Shown here piece after piece: positions 6,214-14,122 of a stretch of 14,238 nucleotides of DNA. The DNA is from Clostridium sp. CAG:964 (GTDB lineage Bacteria > Bacillota > Clostridia > Oscillospirales > Acutalibacteraceae), in assembly GCA_000435335.1 (NCBI GenBank), contig FR891312.1, positions 1-14,238 on the forward strand, written 5' to 3'. Numbering within the stretch: the stretch's first letter is position 1; each line of letters opens with the position of its first letter. Made by a program: the position numbers and the translations under genes. Under the pieces are notes generated by a model. The model saw nothing but the letters and a program-made list of their open reading frames with translations. It ran no database searches and was not told where the DNA came from.

Positions 6214-7776
6214 ATGAAAAAGGTAATCATTATAGGCGCAGGCCCGGCAGGACTTACTGCGGCATACGAGCTTTTAAATGACGGTACGGGAGAATATGAT
6301 GTTACCGTTTTGGAGGAAACCGATGTTATAGGCGGTATCTCACAAACCGTAAAATATAACGGCAACAGAATGGACATAGGCGGTCACCGTTTTTTCTCTA
6401 AAAGTGATGAAATAATGAATAAATGGAAGGAGCTTATGCCACTGCAGGGTGCACCGTCGTTTGATGATGCAAAGCTTGGCAGAGAAAAGCCTTTGGAGGC
6501 CGGAGGCCCTGACCCGAATGTTGAAGACGAGGTTATGCTTGTAAGAGAAAGAGTGTCAAGAATTTACTATATGAAGCACTTTTTTGACTATCCTGTTACA
6601 TTAAAAGCAGAAACCATCAAAAATATGGGCTTTGCAACAACTATGAAGGCAGGCTTTAGCTATCTGAAGTCCTGCATTTGCAAAAAGCCGGAGGATTCAC
6701 TTGAAAACTTCTACATAAACCGCTTTGGCAAGGTGCTGTACAGTATGTTTTTTGAAGGCTATACAGAAAAGCTGTGGGGCAGACATCCAAGCGAAATATC
6801 TGCCGATTGGGGTTCGCAGCGTGTAAAGGGACTGTCTATTAAAGAGGTTCTTAAAAATATGTTCTCCGGTAAAAAGAAAAAGGACAGTAAAGAGGTAGAA
6901 ACCTCACTTATAGAGCAGTTTTGGTACCCTAAGTTTGGCCCCGGTCAACTGTATGAAACACTGGCAAAAAAGGTATGCCGGCTGGGCGGCAAGGTTGAGA
7001 AAAACCACAAGGTTAAAAGCATTGTTTGTAAGGACGGCAAGGTTACAGCTGTAGTATGCGAAACTCCACAGGGAGATATAACCGTAGAGGGCGACATTTT
7101 TGTTTCCTCTATGCCTGTAAAAGATTTGGTTACAGGTATGGTGGGAGATGTGCCTCCGCAAAACATTACCGACATTGCAAAGGGCTTGCCATACAGAGAT
7201 TTTGTAACTGTAGGCTTGCTTGTAAACAAGCTGGAGCTAAAAAATGAAACCGGCAAGAAAACCCTTGGCAACATTGTGCCTGACTGCTGGATATATGTAC
7301 AGGACACTAATGTTAAGCTGGGCAGAATACAGGTATTCAACAACTGGTCGCCGTACCTGGTAAAAGACCCTGAACATACAGTATGGATAGGCTTGGAGTA
7401 TTTCTGCGAAGAGGGCGACAGCTTCTGGAATATGAGTGACGAGGAATGTATTAAAATGGCAATAGGCGAGCTGGAAACAATGGGCGTTATTGCTAAAAAT
7501 GCAGTTTTAGACAGTCACCGTGAGAAGATTAAAAAGGCATATCCGGCTTACTTTGACACATACGAGCATATGGATAAGCTTATTGAATATTTGGATACCT
7601 ACCAAAATCTATATTGCGTAGGCAGAAACGGTCAGCACCGCTACAACAATATGGATCATTCCATGCTGACCGCTATAAGAGCCGCACAGGCCATAAAGCT
7701 GGGCAAGACCGACAAGAAGGACATATGGAATGTAAACACCGAAAAGGAGTATCACGAGGTAAAGGAAGAAAATTAG
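6214..7776 (+). CDS. FAD-dependent amine-oxidase-superfamily oxidoreductase
   Basis: A large flavoprotein, 520 residues from the ATG at 6214. It begins with a dinucleotide-binding fold, GAGPAG at 8-13 and an acidic E34/E35 that would hold the FAD ribose. GGHRF follows at 56-60. Near the C-terminus GRNGQHRYNNMDH (470-482) forms the second FAD contact. This layout is that of the protoporphyrinogen oxidase/UDP-galactopyranose mutase-like group. Related proteins are commonly found with GtrA proteins and glycosyltransferases, so a role in modifying a lipid-linked sugar is plausible, but the substrate is unknown. Start is uncertain: a GTG at 6163 has a well-placed AGGAG (6151-6155, seven bases away) and would add 17 residues, whereas the ATG at 6214 matches the natural N-terminus of the fold but has its nearest G-rich site (AAAGGGG) 16 bases away. 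It is probably co-transcribed with gtrA. Confidence 0.82.
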   Translation: MKKVIIIGAGPAGLTAAYELLNDGTGEYDVTVLEETDVIGGISQTVKYNGNRMDIGGHRFFSKSDEIMNKWKELMPLQGAPSFDDAKLGREKPLEAGGPDPNVEDEVMLVRERVSRIYYMKHFFDYPVTLKAETIKNMGFATTMKAGFSYLKSCICKKPEDSLENFYINRFGKVLYSMFFEGYTEKLWGRHPSEISADWGSQRVKGLSIKEVLKNMFSGKKKKDSKEVETSLIEQFWYPKFGPGQLYETLAKKVCRLGGKVEKNHKVKSIVCKDGKVTAVVCETPQGDITVEGDIFVSSMPVKDLVTGMVGDVPPQNITDIAKGLPYRDFVTVGLLVNKLELKNETGKKTLGNIVPDCWIYVQDTNVKLGRIQVFNNWSPYLVKDPEHTVWIGLEYFCEEGDSFWNMSDEECIKMAIGELETMGVIAKNAVLDSHREKIKKAYPAYFDTYEHMDKLIEYLDTYQNLYCVGRNGQHRYNNMDHSMLTAIRAAQAIKLGKTDKKDIWNVNTEKEYHEVKEEN

Positions 7777-7848
7777 TTTGTTTGTACCTGTAATATAAAT
7801 AAGACTAATAAACAGCTTCAGCCGACAAAATATATGTCAGCTTTATTA

Positions 7849-7883
7849 TGAGACCTTACAGCTGCTGTAAGGTCTCATTTTTT
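7849..7883 (+). terminator. Strong rho-independent terminator of the gtrA operon
   Basis: A perfect 13-bp stem (arms 7849-7861 and 7865-7877) with a 3-base loop is followed by six T. It lies about 70 bases past the oxidoreductase stop. On the other strand there is no T run, so it acts in the plus direction only. Confidence 0.95.
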
Positions 7884-7915
7884 ATAAGCAAACTGTCACA
7901 GCATAATACAGCAGC

Positions 7916-7965
7916 AAAAAGGTACAGTCCAAGGGGAAATTAACCGCCCTTTGACTGTACCTTTT
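7916..7965 (-). terminator. Terminator of the sulfur operon, possibly bidirectional
   Basis: GGTACAGTC (7921-7929) pairs with GACTGTACC (7953-7961). After one mismatch, the stem extends inward with AAGGG/CCCTT pairing. Flanking AAAAA and TTTT runs give a T tail of five on the minus strand (7916-7920) and a shorter one on the plus strand. It lies between the convergent oxidoreductase and cysN genes. On the minus strand it is about 115 bases past the cysN stop. The rest of the 300-base gap (7966-8081) shows only a minor 6-bp hairpin at 8013-8037. Confidence 0.8.
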
Positions 7966-8081
7966 AATGTTATTATACTTTTATTAATTTGCAAATTGCC
8001 GTTTGGAGTTACAGCCTAACCTTGGTAAATATAGGCTCTTTTTCCTATATACAAACTGCCTTGTCGTTTTTGTTGATATAA

Positions 8082-9773
8082 TTACAGATTTTTAATTACA
8101 ATTTTTCTGTAGGTATCGAACTTAACCCACTTTGCAAAAAATTGAGAATCGTTTATGTCCGAAAGCTGCTTGTATTCCGACAGGAACTGCCTTACCTTTT
8201 CGTTGCTGTCTGCCATCACCTCAAAGCCTCTGCCATTTACTACAGGCACACCGTCGTATTGGTAGCTGTCAGTGCTTGTTATGCTTGTAATTACTCCGTT
8301 GCGAACAGTTACCGCAACGCTGTCACGCAATACAATAATGTCAAAGCTGCTTGGGTAGCTGTAGCTGTCACCCTGCAAGGGAATACTGTCGCCTACTGTA
8401 TAGGTTTCTCTTACAGGCTGATATTTTAGCACATTCAGGCTTGCGGTGTCGTAGTAAAATTCTTCAAAAATATCGCCCCTTGCCTCTAGGCTGCCCTGCT
8501 TAAAGGAGGCTCTGTTTGCCCCCGGCGTACCCTTTTGGCTAACCTTTTCAACTACACCGCAGGCTGATGTCATATTGGTTACACGGTCAATAAGAATAAG
8601 CTCGCCCAATGTTTTGTGGTTTGCAAACAGGTCGACTGCTATAGGCTCTGCAAGCAACAGCTTACATACGGCAATGCCGTTTTTGCTAAGGGTATCAACA
8701 GGAATATGCTCACCTGTGTTTACATCAACAGCATATTCTATTTTTGTAACAATGCCGGATATTGTCTTTGTACCCAGCTTTACAAGGTAGTCCTTGCCAA
8801 CAGTAAGAGGCTCGTCGTCCATCCAAAGTGCGGATATTGTAAGCTTTTGGTACGGTGCAAGGTTGGCCTCCTTTGCAATAACACAGCCCCTTGAAACATC
8901 AACCTCTTTGTCAAGGGTAATTGTAACAGGCTGTCCCTTAAAGGCAGCCTCGACATTTTTATCTGTTAAAAGAATTTGCTTAACCCTTGCCTTTTCGTTG
9001 CTTGGCAGTGTTACAATTTCGTCGCCTACGCTTACAGTACCGGACTCAATTTGTCCCTGAAAGCCTCTAAAGGTATGGTTTGGACGGCATACTCTTTGTA
9101 CAGGCATATAGAAGCCCTGCTCCTCCTCAGAGGTTGAAACATCTACAGACTCAAGATATTCTAAAAGAGGCACACCGTTATACCACGGAATATTTTTTGA
9201 CTTTACGGTAACATTGTCACCCTCTGTTGCCGAAAGTGGGATAATTTGTATATTTTCAAGCGAAAGCTCCGTCTTTAGCCGGTTTATTTGCTCTGCAATT
9301 TCGTTAAAGCGTGCCTCGCTGTAGGAAACAAGGTCCATTTTATTTACGGCAAAAACAAAGTGTCTTATACCCATTAGCTTACAAATACGGGCGTGGCGTC
9401 TTGTTTGTACCAATACACCCTGTGAAGCGTCAATAAGAATTACAGCCAAATCCGCAAAGGAAGCACCTACAGCCATATTTCTGGTGTATTCTTCGTGTCC
9501 CGGTGTGTCTGCTACAATAAAGCTTCTGCGGTCGGTAGTAAAATATCGGTAGGCTACATCAATAGTAATGCCCTGCTCACGCTCTGCCATCAGTCCGTCT
9601 AAAAGCAGTGAATAGTCAATGTCACCGTTGCGGCTGCCCACCTTGCTGTCAAGCTCCAGAGCCTTTTCCTGGTCGGCATATATCAGCTTTGCGTCATATA
9701 AAATATGACCTATAAGTGTAGATTTACCATCATCTACACTGCCGCAGGTAATAAATTTCAGCAAACCCTTCAT
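8082..9773 (-). CDS. cysN: Sulfate adenylyltransferase subunit 1 (GTPase) with unusual C-terminal extension
   Basis: The GTPase subunit of ATP sulfurylase; GTP hydrolysis drives formation of adenosine 5'-phosphosulfate (APS) from sulfate and ATP with CysD. Elongation-factor-type motifs are intact: P-loop GSVDDGKST (11-19), GITIDVAYRYF (68-78), DTPGH (89-93) and NKMD (144-147). Two EF-Tu-like beta-barrel domains run to about residue 414, ending in ACGVVEKV. The protein then continues for about 149 residues (415-563), longer than the roughly 40-residue tail of E. coli CysN. It has no kinase P-loop, so this is not a CysNC fusion with APS kinase. I do not recognise the extension. The ATG at 9773 overlaps the cysD stop by one base (TAATG), which implies translational coupling. 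It is the last gene of the operon. Confidence 0.95.
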   Translation of the reverse strand: MKGLLKFITCGSVDDGKSTLIGHILYDAKLIYADQEKALELDSKVGSRNGDIDYSLLLDGLMAEREQGITIDVAYRYFTTDRRSFIVADTPGHEEYTRNMAVGASFADLAVILIDASQGVLVQTRRHARICKLMGIRHFVFAVNKMDLVSYSEARFNEIAEQINRLKTELSLENIQIIPLSATEGDNVTVKSKNIPWYNGVPLLEYLESVDVSTSEEEQGFYMPVQRVCRPNHTFRGFQGQIESGTVSVGDEIVTLPSNEKARVKQILLTDKNVEAAFKGQPVTITLDKEVDVSRGCVIAKEANLAPYQKLTISALWMDDEPLTVGKDYLVKLGTKTISGIVTKIEYAVDVNTGEHIPVDTLSKNGIAVCKLLLAEPIAVDLFANHKTLGELILIDRVTNMTSACGVVEKVSQKGTPGANRASFKQGSLEARGDIFEEFYYDTASLNVLKYQPVRETYTVGDSIPLQGDSYSYPSSFDIIVLRDSVAVTVRNGVITSITSTDSYQYDGVPVVNGRGFEVMADSNEKVRQFLSEYKQLSDINDSQFFAKWVKFDTYRKIVIKNL

Positions 9774-10672
9774 TAGAAATAGCCCTCCCTTTTTCTACGC
9801 TCCATACTGCCTTCTGCCTCTTTGTCTATAACTCTTGAGGTACGCTCCGATGACACCGAGCTTAAGGTTTCGTCAATAATTTCATCAAGTGTGGCAGCTG
9901 TTGACTCTATGCCGCCTGTAAGCGGGTAACAGCCCAGCGTTCTGAAACGGACAGACTTGTACTCCGGCACCTCGCCCTCCTTCAAAGGGAAACGGTCGTC
10001 GTCTACCATAATAATATTTCCGTCACGGTAAACTACAGGTCTTTTTGCCGCAAAGTAAAGCGGAACAATGTCTATATTTTCTCTCTTTATATACTGCCAA
10101 ATGTCCTTTTCTGTCCAATTGGATATTGGAAATACTCGTATGCTTTCGCCCTTGTTAATTTTTGTGTTGTACAGCTTCCACATTTCGGGACGCTGATTTT
10201 TCGGGTCCCAAGCCTGCGCCTGATTTCTGAAAGAGAAAATTCTCTCCTTGGCTCTTGACTTTTCCTCGTCACGCCTGCCGCCGCCAAATGCAGCTGTAAA
10301 ACCGTATTTTGTTAACGCCTGCTTTAGTGCCTGTGTTTTCATAATGTCTGTATATGCGGCGCCGTGGTCAAACGGGTTAATGCCCTGCTTTACACCGTCT
10401 TCGTTAGTATATACAAGCATTTCTATTCCCAGCTTTTTAGCTGTGTCGTCACGGAATTTAATCATATCCTTAAACTTCCATGTAGTGTCTATGTGCATAA
10501 ACGGAAACGGCGGTTTTTCGGGATAAAACGCCTTCATTGCCAAGTGCAGCATTACGGAGCTGTCTTTGCCTATAGAATAAAGCATAACAGGCTTTTCACA
10601 CTCTGCCGCAACTTCACGGATAATATATATTGCTTCTGCTTCAAGCTCGTCTAAATGTGAAAGCTGACTCAT
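9773..10672 (-). CDS. cysD: Sulfate adenylyltransferase subunit 2
   Basis: The catalytic subunit of ATP sulfurylase, making APS and pyrophosphate from ATP and sulfate together with CysN. It has 299 residues, matching E. coli CysD (302). Motifs are the PP-loop SIGKDSS (33-39), the GGGRRDEEKSRAKER block (130-144), RTLGCYPLTGG (244-254), and the family end with SMERRKREGYF. The ATG at 10672 has a GGAGGA ribosome site right after the stop of the upstream ferredoxin gene (12-base gap). The PP-loop also occurs in CysH PAPS/APS reductases, but the length, the C-terminal block and the cysN partner rule that out. Confidence 0.97.
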   Translation of the reverse strand: MSQLSHLDELEAEAIYIIREVAAECEKPVMLYSIGKDSSVMLHLAMKAFYPEKPPFPFMHIDTTWKFKDMIKFRDDTAKKLGIEMLVYTNEDGVKQGINPFDHGAAYTDIMKTQALKQALTKYGFTAAFGGGRRDEEKSRAKERIFSFRNQAQAWDPKNQRPEMWKLYNTKINKGESIRVFPISNWTEKDIWQYIKRENIDIVPLYFAAKRPVVYRDGNIIMVDDDRFPLKEGEVPEYKSVRFRTLGCYPLTGGIESTAATLDEIIDETLSSVSSERTSRVIDKEAEGSMERRKREGYF

Positions 10673-10684
10673 TTATATTCCTCC

Positions 10685-10999
10685 TTAATATTTATTGGAT
10701 TCCTTTTGATTAATATCTATTTTTATACTGTCGCCCTGTGGCTTTTGAATTATCCAGCTTAAAATATCGCCCTTCTTTTCGGTATGAACCCTACTGCCCA
10801 TACCGCCAATGTCTGCGCCCAAGAAAAAGTCTATGGCATATACCGGACATTCCTTTATGCAAGAGGTACAGCCCCAGCAATCCTTTGGGTACTTTATGTA
10901 GGCTTTGCCGTCACTGTCAACCTTTATCAGGCTGCCGGGGCAAACATTGCGACATTTACCGCAGCCTATGCACTTGTTTTTATTAATTGATATGCTCAT
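10685..10999 (-). CDS. AprB-like two-cluster ferredoxin subunit of APS reductase
   Basis: A 104-residue ferredoxin with two CX2CX2CX3C motifs, at C10, C13, C16, C20 and C41, C44, C47, C51, binding two [4Fe-4S] clusters. The second motif begins CWGC, matching the CWxC seen in AprB of sulfate reducers. After it comes a GGMGSRVHTEKKGDILSW tail (GG, R, T and W positions as in AprB). True AprB is about 150 residues; this one lacks part of the C-terminal tail that wraps AprA. The role would be to carry electrons to the AprA-like flavin for reduction of APS to AMP and sulfite. The ATG at 10999 has a GGAGG site, and the gene overlaps the end of the AprA-like gene by 17 bases. An open frame extends to 11026 but lacks a good ribosome site. 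A generic ferredoxin is the alternative. Confidence 0.85.
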   Translation of the reverse strand: MSISINKNKCIGCGKCRNVCPGSLIKVDSDGKAYIKYPKDCWGCTSCIKECPVYAIDFFLGADIGGMGSRVHTEKKGDILSWIIQKPQGDSIKIDINQKESNKY

Positions 11000-12662
11000 A
11001 TTCTTTGCCTCCTTGAACCAAATCACGAATGATAATTTTTATTTCACCGTTTTCAAGTCGGGAATTTACATATTTATTAAAGTTTTTTTCGTCCTTGTTA
11101 GGATAGTCAAGGTTTTCCGCAAAGCTGTGCCAGCGTGTTTCCTTTCGTGCCTTTAGGTGTGCAATAACACTTCGGCAAACCGTAAGCCTTTCTTTAAGCT
11201 CGTATATATACATAAGCTCTTGAAAATCCTCTGCATACAATGTACTTACAAGGCTCATTAACTGTTTAATTTTGTAATCTGCAATGTCAAGCTGTTTTTC
11301 GTTGAAGCGGTAGTTTGTTTTTATGCCTCCTGCATAGGAATCCATAACGGTCTGCATTGCTTCTTCAAGCTGTTCGGTAGAGTACGGTGAGTTTTTCTTT
11401 GTAATAAAGCCTGTAACCTCATTAATGTGCTTGTCTGTGTCCGACTGCTCTATACTGCCCTGCTTGCTGTTGTCAACATAATTTACAGCCGACAAAGCGG
11501 CCATTTCACCCTCTGCCAAAGCACCTGTAACATACTTTTGCGCACAGCCTCCGGCAACATCTCCGCCGGCAAACAAGCCCTGTATTGTTGTGGCACGATT
11601 GGTGTCTACCCAATATCCGCTTGCTGTATGGCCGCCTACTATATACGGCTCTGTGCCCTCTATTTCAACATTCTGCTGTGACGGCAGCTTACCGCTTTCA
11701 ATCCACTTAATGGTTTGCGACGGTGCCATATTCAAATATGCTCTTATTAATGAGTCGTCCTGCTGTGGCGTTATTCCCTCTGTACGCAAATAGCATGGAC
11801 CTCTGCCCTCTTGATTTTCGTTTACTGTACCGTAAACTCTTTCGGAGGTTGTTAAACCGTACTTGGTTTCATAAACCTCACCTAAGGAATTTACCTGCCT
11901 TGCACCTACGCCCTGTGCCAATGTGCCTGTAGGGGCAATGGTGTCTTTACAGCGAAGTGCAATAAAACGCATTTCAAATGTTGTCATTTCTGCACCGGCG
12001 TTAATACCCATAGCATAGCCTGCACCTGTATTAAACGGCGGATACCACATTTTGTGTCTTGAAAAGCCCGGGTTATTTGGCTTGTAAAGGCCTGCTGCAC
12101 CGCCTGTAGCTATTATAACCGCCTTGGCATTTATAGTATAAAAAGTATCGTTTTCAATTCCTATTGCAAATGCACCGTTAATTTTATTGTCCTTAACGGC
12201 AAAGTCTATAACATTCACTCTGTTCAGCACCTGAACATTTTCTGCCTTTTCTACAGCCTGTGCCAAAATAGGCTTTATGTTTTCGCCGTTAATTTTTAAG
12301 TTTCGGTTTCCACGGGCAACATATTTGCCGTTTTCGTCCTTTAGAATTACAAGGCCAAGCTGTTCAAGCCTGTGCGTTACCTTGTTTAGCCTTTGCGACA
12401 TTGTAAGGAGTAAATCCTCTCTTACAATTCCGTCTGCGTCCTTTTTGGCATAGTCTACATAATCCTGCGGTGTTCTGCCCTCTACAATATATGCGTTAAG
12501 AGCGTTTACACCTGCCGCCAAACAGCCGCTTCTTTTTATATGTGCTTTTTCGCAGATAAGCACCTTTTTGTCTGAATTTTCAGAAATAGTCAATGCGGCA
12601 TAACAACCGGCTGTGCCGCCGCCTATTATAAGAATATCAGTATTTAATACTTCTGTTTTCAT
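10983..12662 (-). CDS. AprA-like FAD subunit of adenylylsulfate reductase
   Basis: A flavoprotein of the fumarate reductase/succinate dehydrogenase/AprA family, 559 residues. FAD-binding GGGTAG is at 14-19, followed by AHIKRSGCLAAGVNALN (40-56), which resembles the RSGAVAxGLxAIN block of AprA. EMRFIALRCKDTIAPTG (230-246) resembles the RFxxxRxKDGYGPVG segment holding a catalytic Arg in AprA. VGGHTASGYWVD (342-353) and FAGGDVAGGCAQK (364-376) match the AprA His-containing and C-terminal FAD segments. True AprA is about 630 residues, so this is a compact form. With the AprB-like gene and cysDN downstream it should reduce APS to sulfite in an assimilatory route. The ATG at 12662 is used because a GTG at 12677 has no ribosome site, while a GGGG site (12672-12675) lies nine bases before the ATG. 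Fumarate reductase or aspartate oxidase are less likely. Confidence 0.85.
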   Translation of the reverse strand: MKTEVLNTDILIIGGGTAGCYAALTISENSDKKVLICEKAHIKRSGCLAAGVNALNAYIVEGRTPQDYVDYAKKDADGIVREDLLLTMSQRLNKVTHRLEQLGLVILKDENGKYVARGNRNLKINGENIKPILAQAVEKAENVQVLNRVNVIDFAVKDNKINGAFAIGIENDTFYTINAKAVIIATGGAAGLYKPNNPGFSRHKMWYPPFNTGAGYAMGINAGAEMTTFEMRFIALRCKDTIAPTGTLAQGVGARQVNSLGEVYETKYGLTTSERVYGTVNENQEGRGPCYLRTEGITPQQDDSLIRAYLNMAPSQTIKWIESGKLPSQQNVEIEGTEPYIVGGHTASGYWVDTNRATTIQGLFAGGDVAGGCAQKYVTGALAEGEMAALSAVNYVDNSKQGSIEQSDTDKHINEVTGFITKKNSPYSTEQLEEAMQTVMDSYAGGIKTNYRFNEKQLDIADYKIKQLMSLVSTLYAEDFQELMYIYELKERLTVCRSVIAHLKARKETRWHSFAENLDYPNKDEKNFNKYVNSRLENGEIKIIIRDLVQGGKEYEHIN

Positions 12663-12755
12663 AAGATAATACCCCACTGAATTAATATTTCAAATTTAAA
12701 AGCCTTGAATATAAAATGCTTATCGCATAGAACCTTAAATACTGCTTCAAAACTT

Positions 12756-13673
12756 TTAACATTGGATATTTTTGTTTAGATATTCCTCTGCTGACAAAAC
12801 ACAGTTTGCACCGTCAGATACAGCTGTAACTACCTGCCTTAGCTTTTTTGTTCTGACATCGCCTGCCGCAAATATTCCGTCTGCCGAGGTTACTCCCGTT
12901 TCGTCAGCAGCAATATAACCGTTTTCATCAATATCAAGTAATTCCTTAACAAGTGTCGAGTTTGGCGTACTGCCTATTGCCACAAACACGCCGTCCACAG
13001 GCAATGCTTTTTCACTGCCGTTTTGCAGTATTGCTACAGCTTCAACATGGTCTTTGCCGTTAATTTTCTGTACCGCTGCATTTAAAACAGGCACTATATT
13101 CTTCATGCCGCTCACTTTGTTTTGCAAGGCTTTATTTGCCCTAAATTCACCCCTGCGGTGTACAAGGTAAACCTTTTTTGCCAAGCCCGACAACAGCACA
13201 GCGTCACCCAGTGCGGTATCTCCGCCGCCTATAACTGCCACAACCTTGTTTTTATAAAATGCACCGTCACACACAGCACAGTAGGAAACGCCTCTGCCTA
13301 AAAGCTCCTGCTCTCCCACTACGCCAAGCCTTCGGCACTGTGTACCGGCGGCATAAATAACGGTTTTGGCAGCAAGGGCTTCGTCATTGTCAAGCTGTAG
13401 GGTATAGTATCCCTTTGACCTGACAATTTTTATAATTTCGCCTTCAATAAATTCCGCACCTAAATTTTCTGCGTGAGTTCTGAATTTCTCGCCTAAATCG
13501 TAGCCGTTTTCACCAAATAGGCCGGGGTAATTGTCTACACGCAGGCTTTCGGCAATTTTGCCGGTACCTAAACATTCCTTTTCAACAACAACCGCCTTTA
13601 AGCCGGCACGCTGTGCATATATAGCCGCAGACATTCCTGCCGGGCCGCTTCCTATAATTACAATGTCGTACAT
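12756..13673 (-). CDS. trxB: Thioredoxin reductase-like flavoprotein
   Basis: An NADPH-dependent FAD enzyme, 305 residues, the normal low-molecular-weight thioredoxin reductase length. Motifs are GSGPAG (8-13), the redox pair CAVC (132-135, versus CATC in E. coli), the second nucleotide site GGGDTA (149-154), VHRRGEFRA (171-179, the NADPH phosphate pocket) and GDVR (271-274). It would reduce thioredoxin, or a dedicated partner, with NADPH. Its place between the JAMM gene (38 bases upstream) and the AprA-like gene (93 bases downstream) suggests it supplies electrons to sulfur reduction, but no thioredoxin gene is in the window. The start at 13673 has a GGGAGGG site. The symbol reflects family; the partner is unproven. 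Confidence 0.92.
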   Translation of the reverse strand: MYDIVIIGSGPAGMSAAIYAQRAGLKAVVVEKECLGTGKIAESLRVDNYPGLFGENGYDLGEKFRTHAENLGAEFIEGEIIKIVRSKGYYTLQLDNDEALAAKTVIYAAGTQCRRLGVVGEQELLGRGVSYCAVCDGAFYKNKVVAVIGGGDTALGDAVLLSGLAKKVYLVHRRGEFRANKALQNKVSGMKNIVPVLNAAVQKINGKDHVEAVAILQNGSEKALPVDGVFVAIGSTPNSTLVKELLDIDENGYIAADETGVTSADGIFAAGDVRTKKLRQVVTAVSDGANCVLSAEEYLNKNIQC

Positions 13674-13711
13674 AATTACCCTCCCTTATTTAGTCGTTTT
13701 ATATTTACCCA

Positions 13712-14122
13712 TTATTCTATAACAAGCTCTTCTTTTTCTGCTGTGTCACCGGTAATCTTAAATGAATTAAGCACCGGATTTTGCCTGTCCATAAGTGACA
13801 AAATCATATAGCTTGCCTTGCTGTCATAGGCAAGGCGTTTGTCCTCGTCTGACGGTCTTGAGGGCGACTCCGGGTGAGAGTGCCAGTTGCCAAGGGGAAC
13901 TAAACCGTTTTGCCTCATATCCTTAATTGCGGCAAGCTGTTCCTTTGGGTCAAGTGAAAAATGCTCGTTTGAGTGGTCGATATTCGTCAGTAAATAAACC
14001 TTTTTAATTTTCTTGCTGTCACCGTTAATTGTACCGCCAATAAGACCGCACGCCTCGCTTGGAAGCTCTTTTTCTGCATGAGCAACAATTTTTTCATAAT
14101 CTTTTTTTAATAGCCGTATCAT
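13712..14122 (-). CDS. JAMM (Mov34/MPN) zinc metallopeptidase, sulfur-carrier processing type
   Basis: A 136-residue stand-alone JAMM peptidase. The complete HxHx7Sx2D motif is visible: H81, H83, S91 and D94 (within HSHPESPSRPSDED), with the upstream catalytic E23 in PSEACGLIGG. Prokaryotic enzymes of this type cut ThiS/MoaD-like sulfur carrier proteins. Known examples are Mec of Mycobacterium, which frees cysteine from CysO, and HcyD of Wolinella, which trims HcyS so that its C-terminal GlyGly can be activated. The ATG overlaps the stop of the preceding MoeB-like gene (ATGA), implying coupled translation with the activating enzyme. Neighbouring sulfate-assimilation genes favour a sulfur-carrier role over a general deubiquitinase or RadC-type role. 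Confidence 0.9.
   Translation of the reverse strand: MIRLLKKDYEKIVAHAEKELPSEACGLIGGTINGDSKKIKKVYLLTNIDHSNEHFSLDPKEQLAAIKDMRQNGLVPLGNWHSHPESPSRPSDEDKRLAYDSKASYMILSLMDRQNPVLNSFKITGDTAEKEELVIE

Noticed and set aside
6904..7343. Minus-strand open frames inside the FAD oxidoreductase gene
   Set aside because: They overlap each other and a gene with clear motifs, and the composition is that of a reverse-frame shadow.
8013..8037. Six-bp hairpin (AGCCTA/TAGGCT) in the cysN downstream gap as a terminator
   Set aside because: The stem is short with a 13-base loop, and a much better terminator lies at 7916-7965.
8082..8531. CysN extension as an APS kinase (CysNC fusion)
   Set aside because: No GxxGxGKS/T P-loop or other kinase motif is present after residue 415, and the segment is shorter than APS kinase.
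10983..12662. AprA-like protein as fumarate reductase, succinate dehydrogenase or L-aspartate oxidase
   Set aside because: The RSG block, the RCKD-PTG block and the HTASGYW segment resemble AprA more, and the neighbours are a two-cluster ferredoxin and ATP sulfurylase rather than a membrane anchor or NAD genes.
13712..14122. JAMM protein as RadC
   Set aside because: RadC is longer, with an N-terminal helix-hairpin-helix region. This is a stand-alone catalytic domain coupled to a MoeB-like gene.
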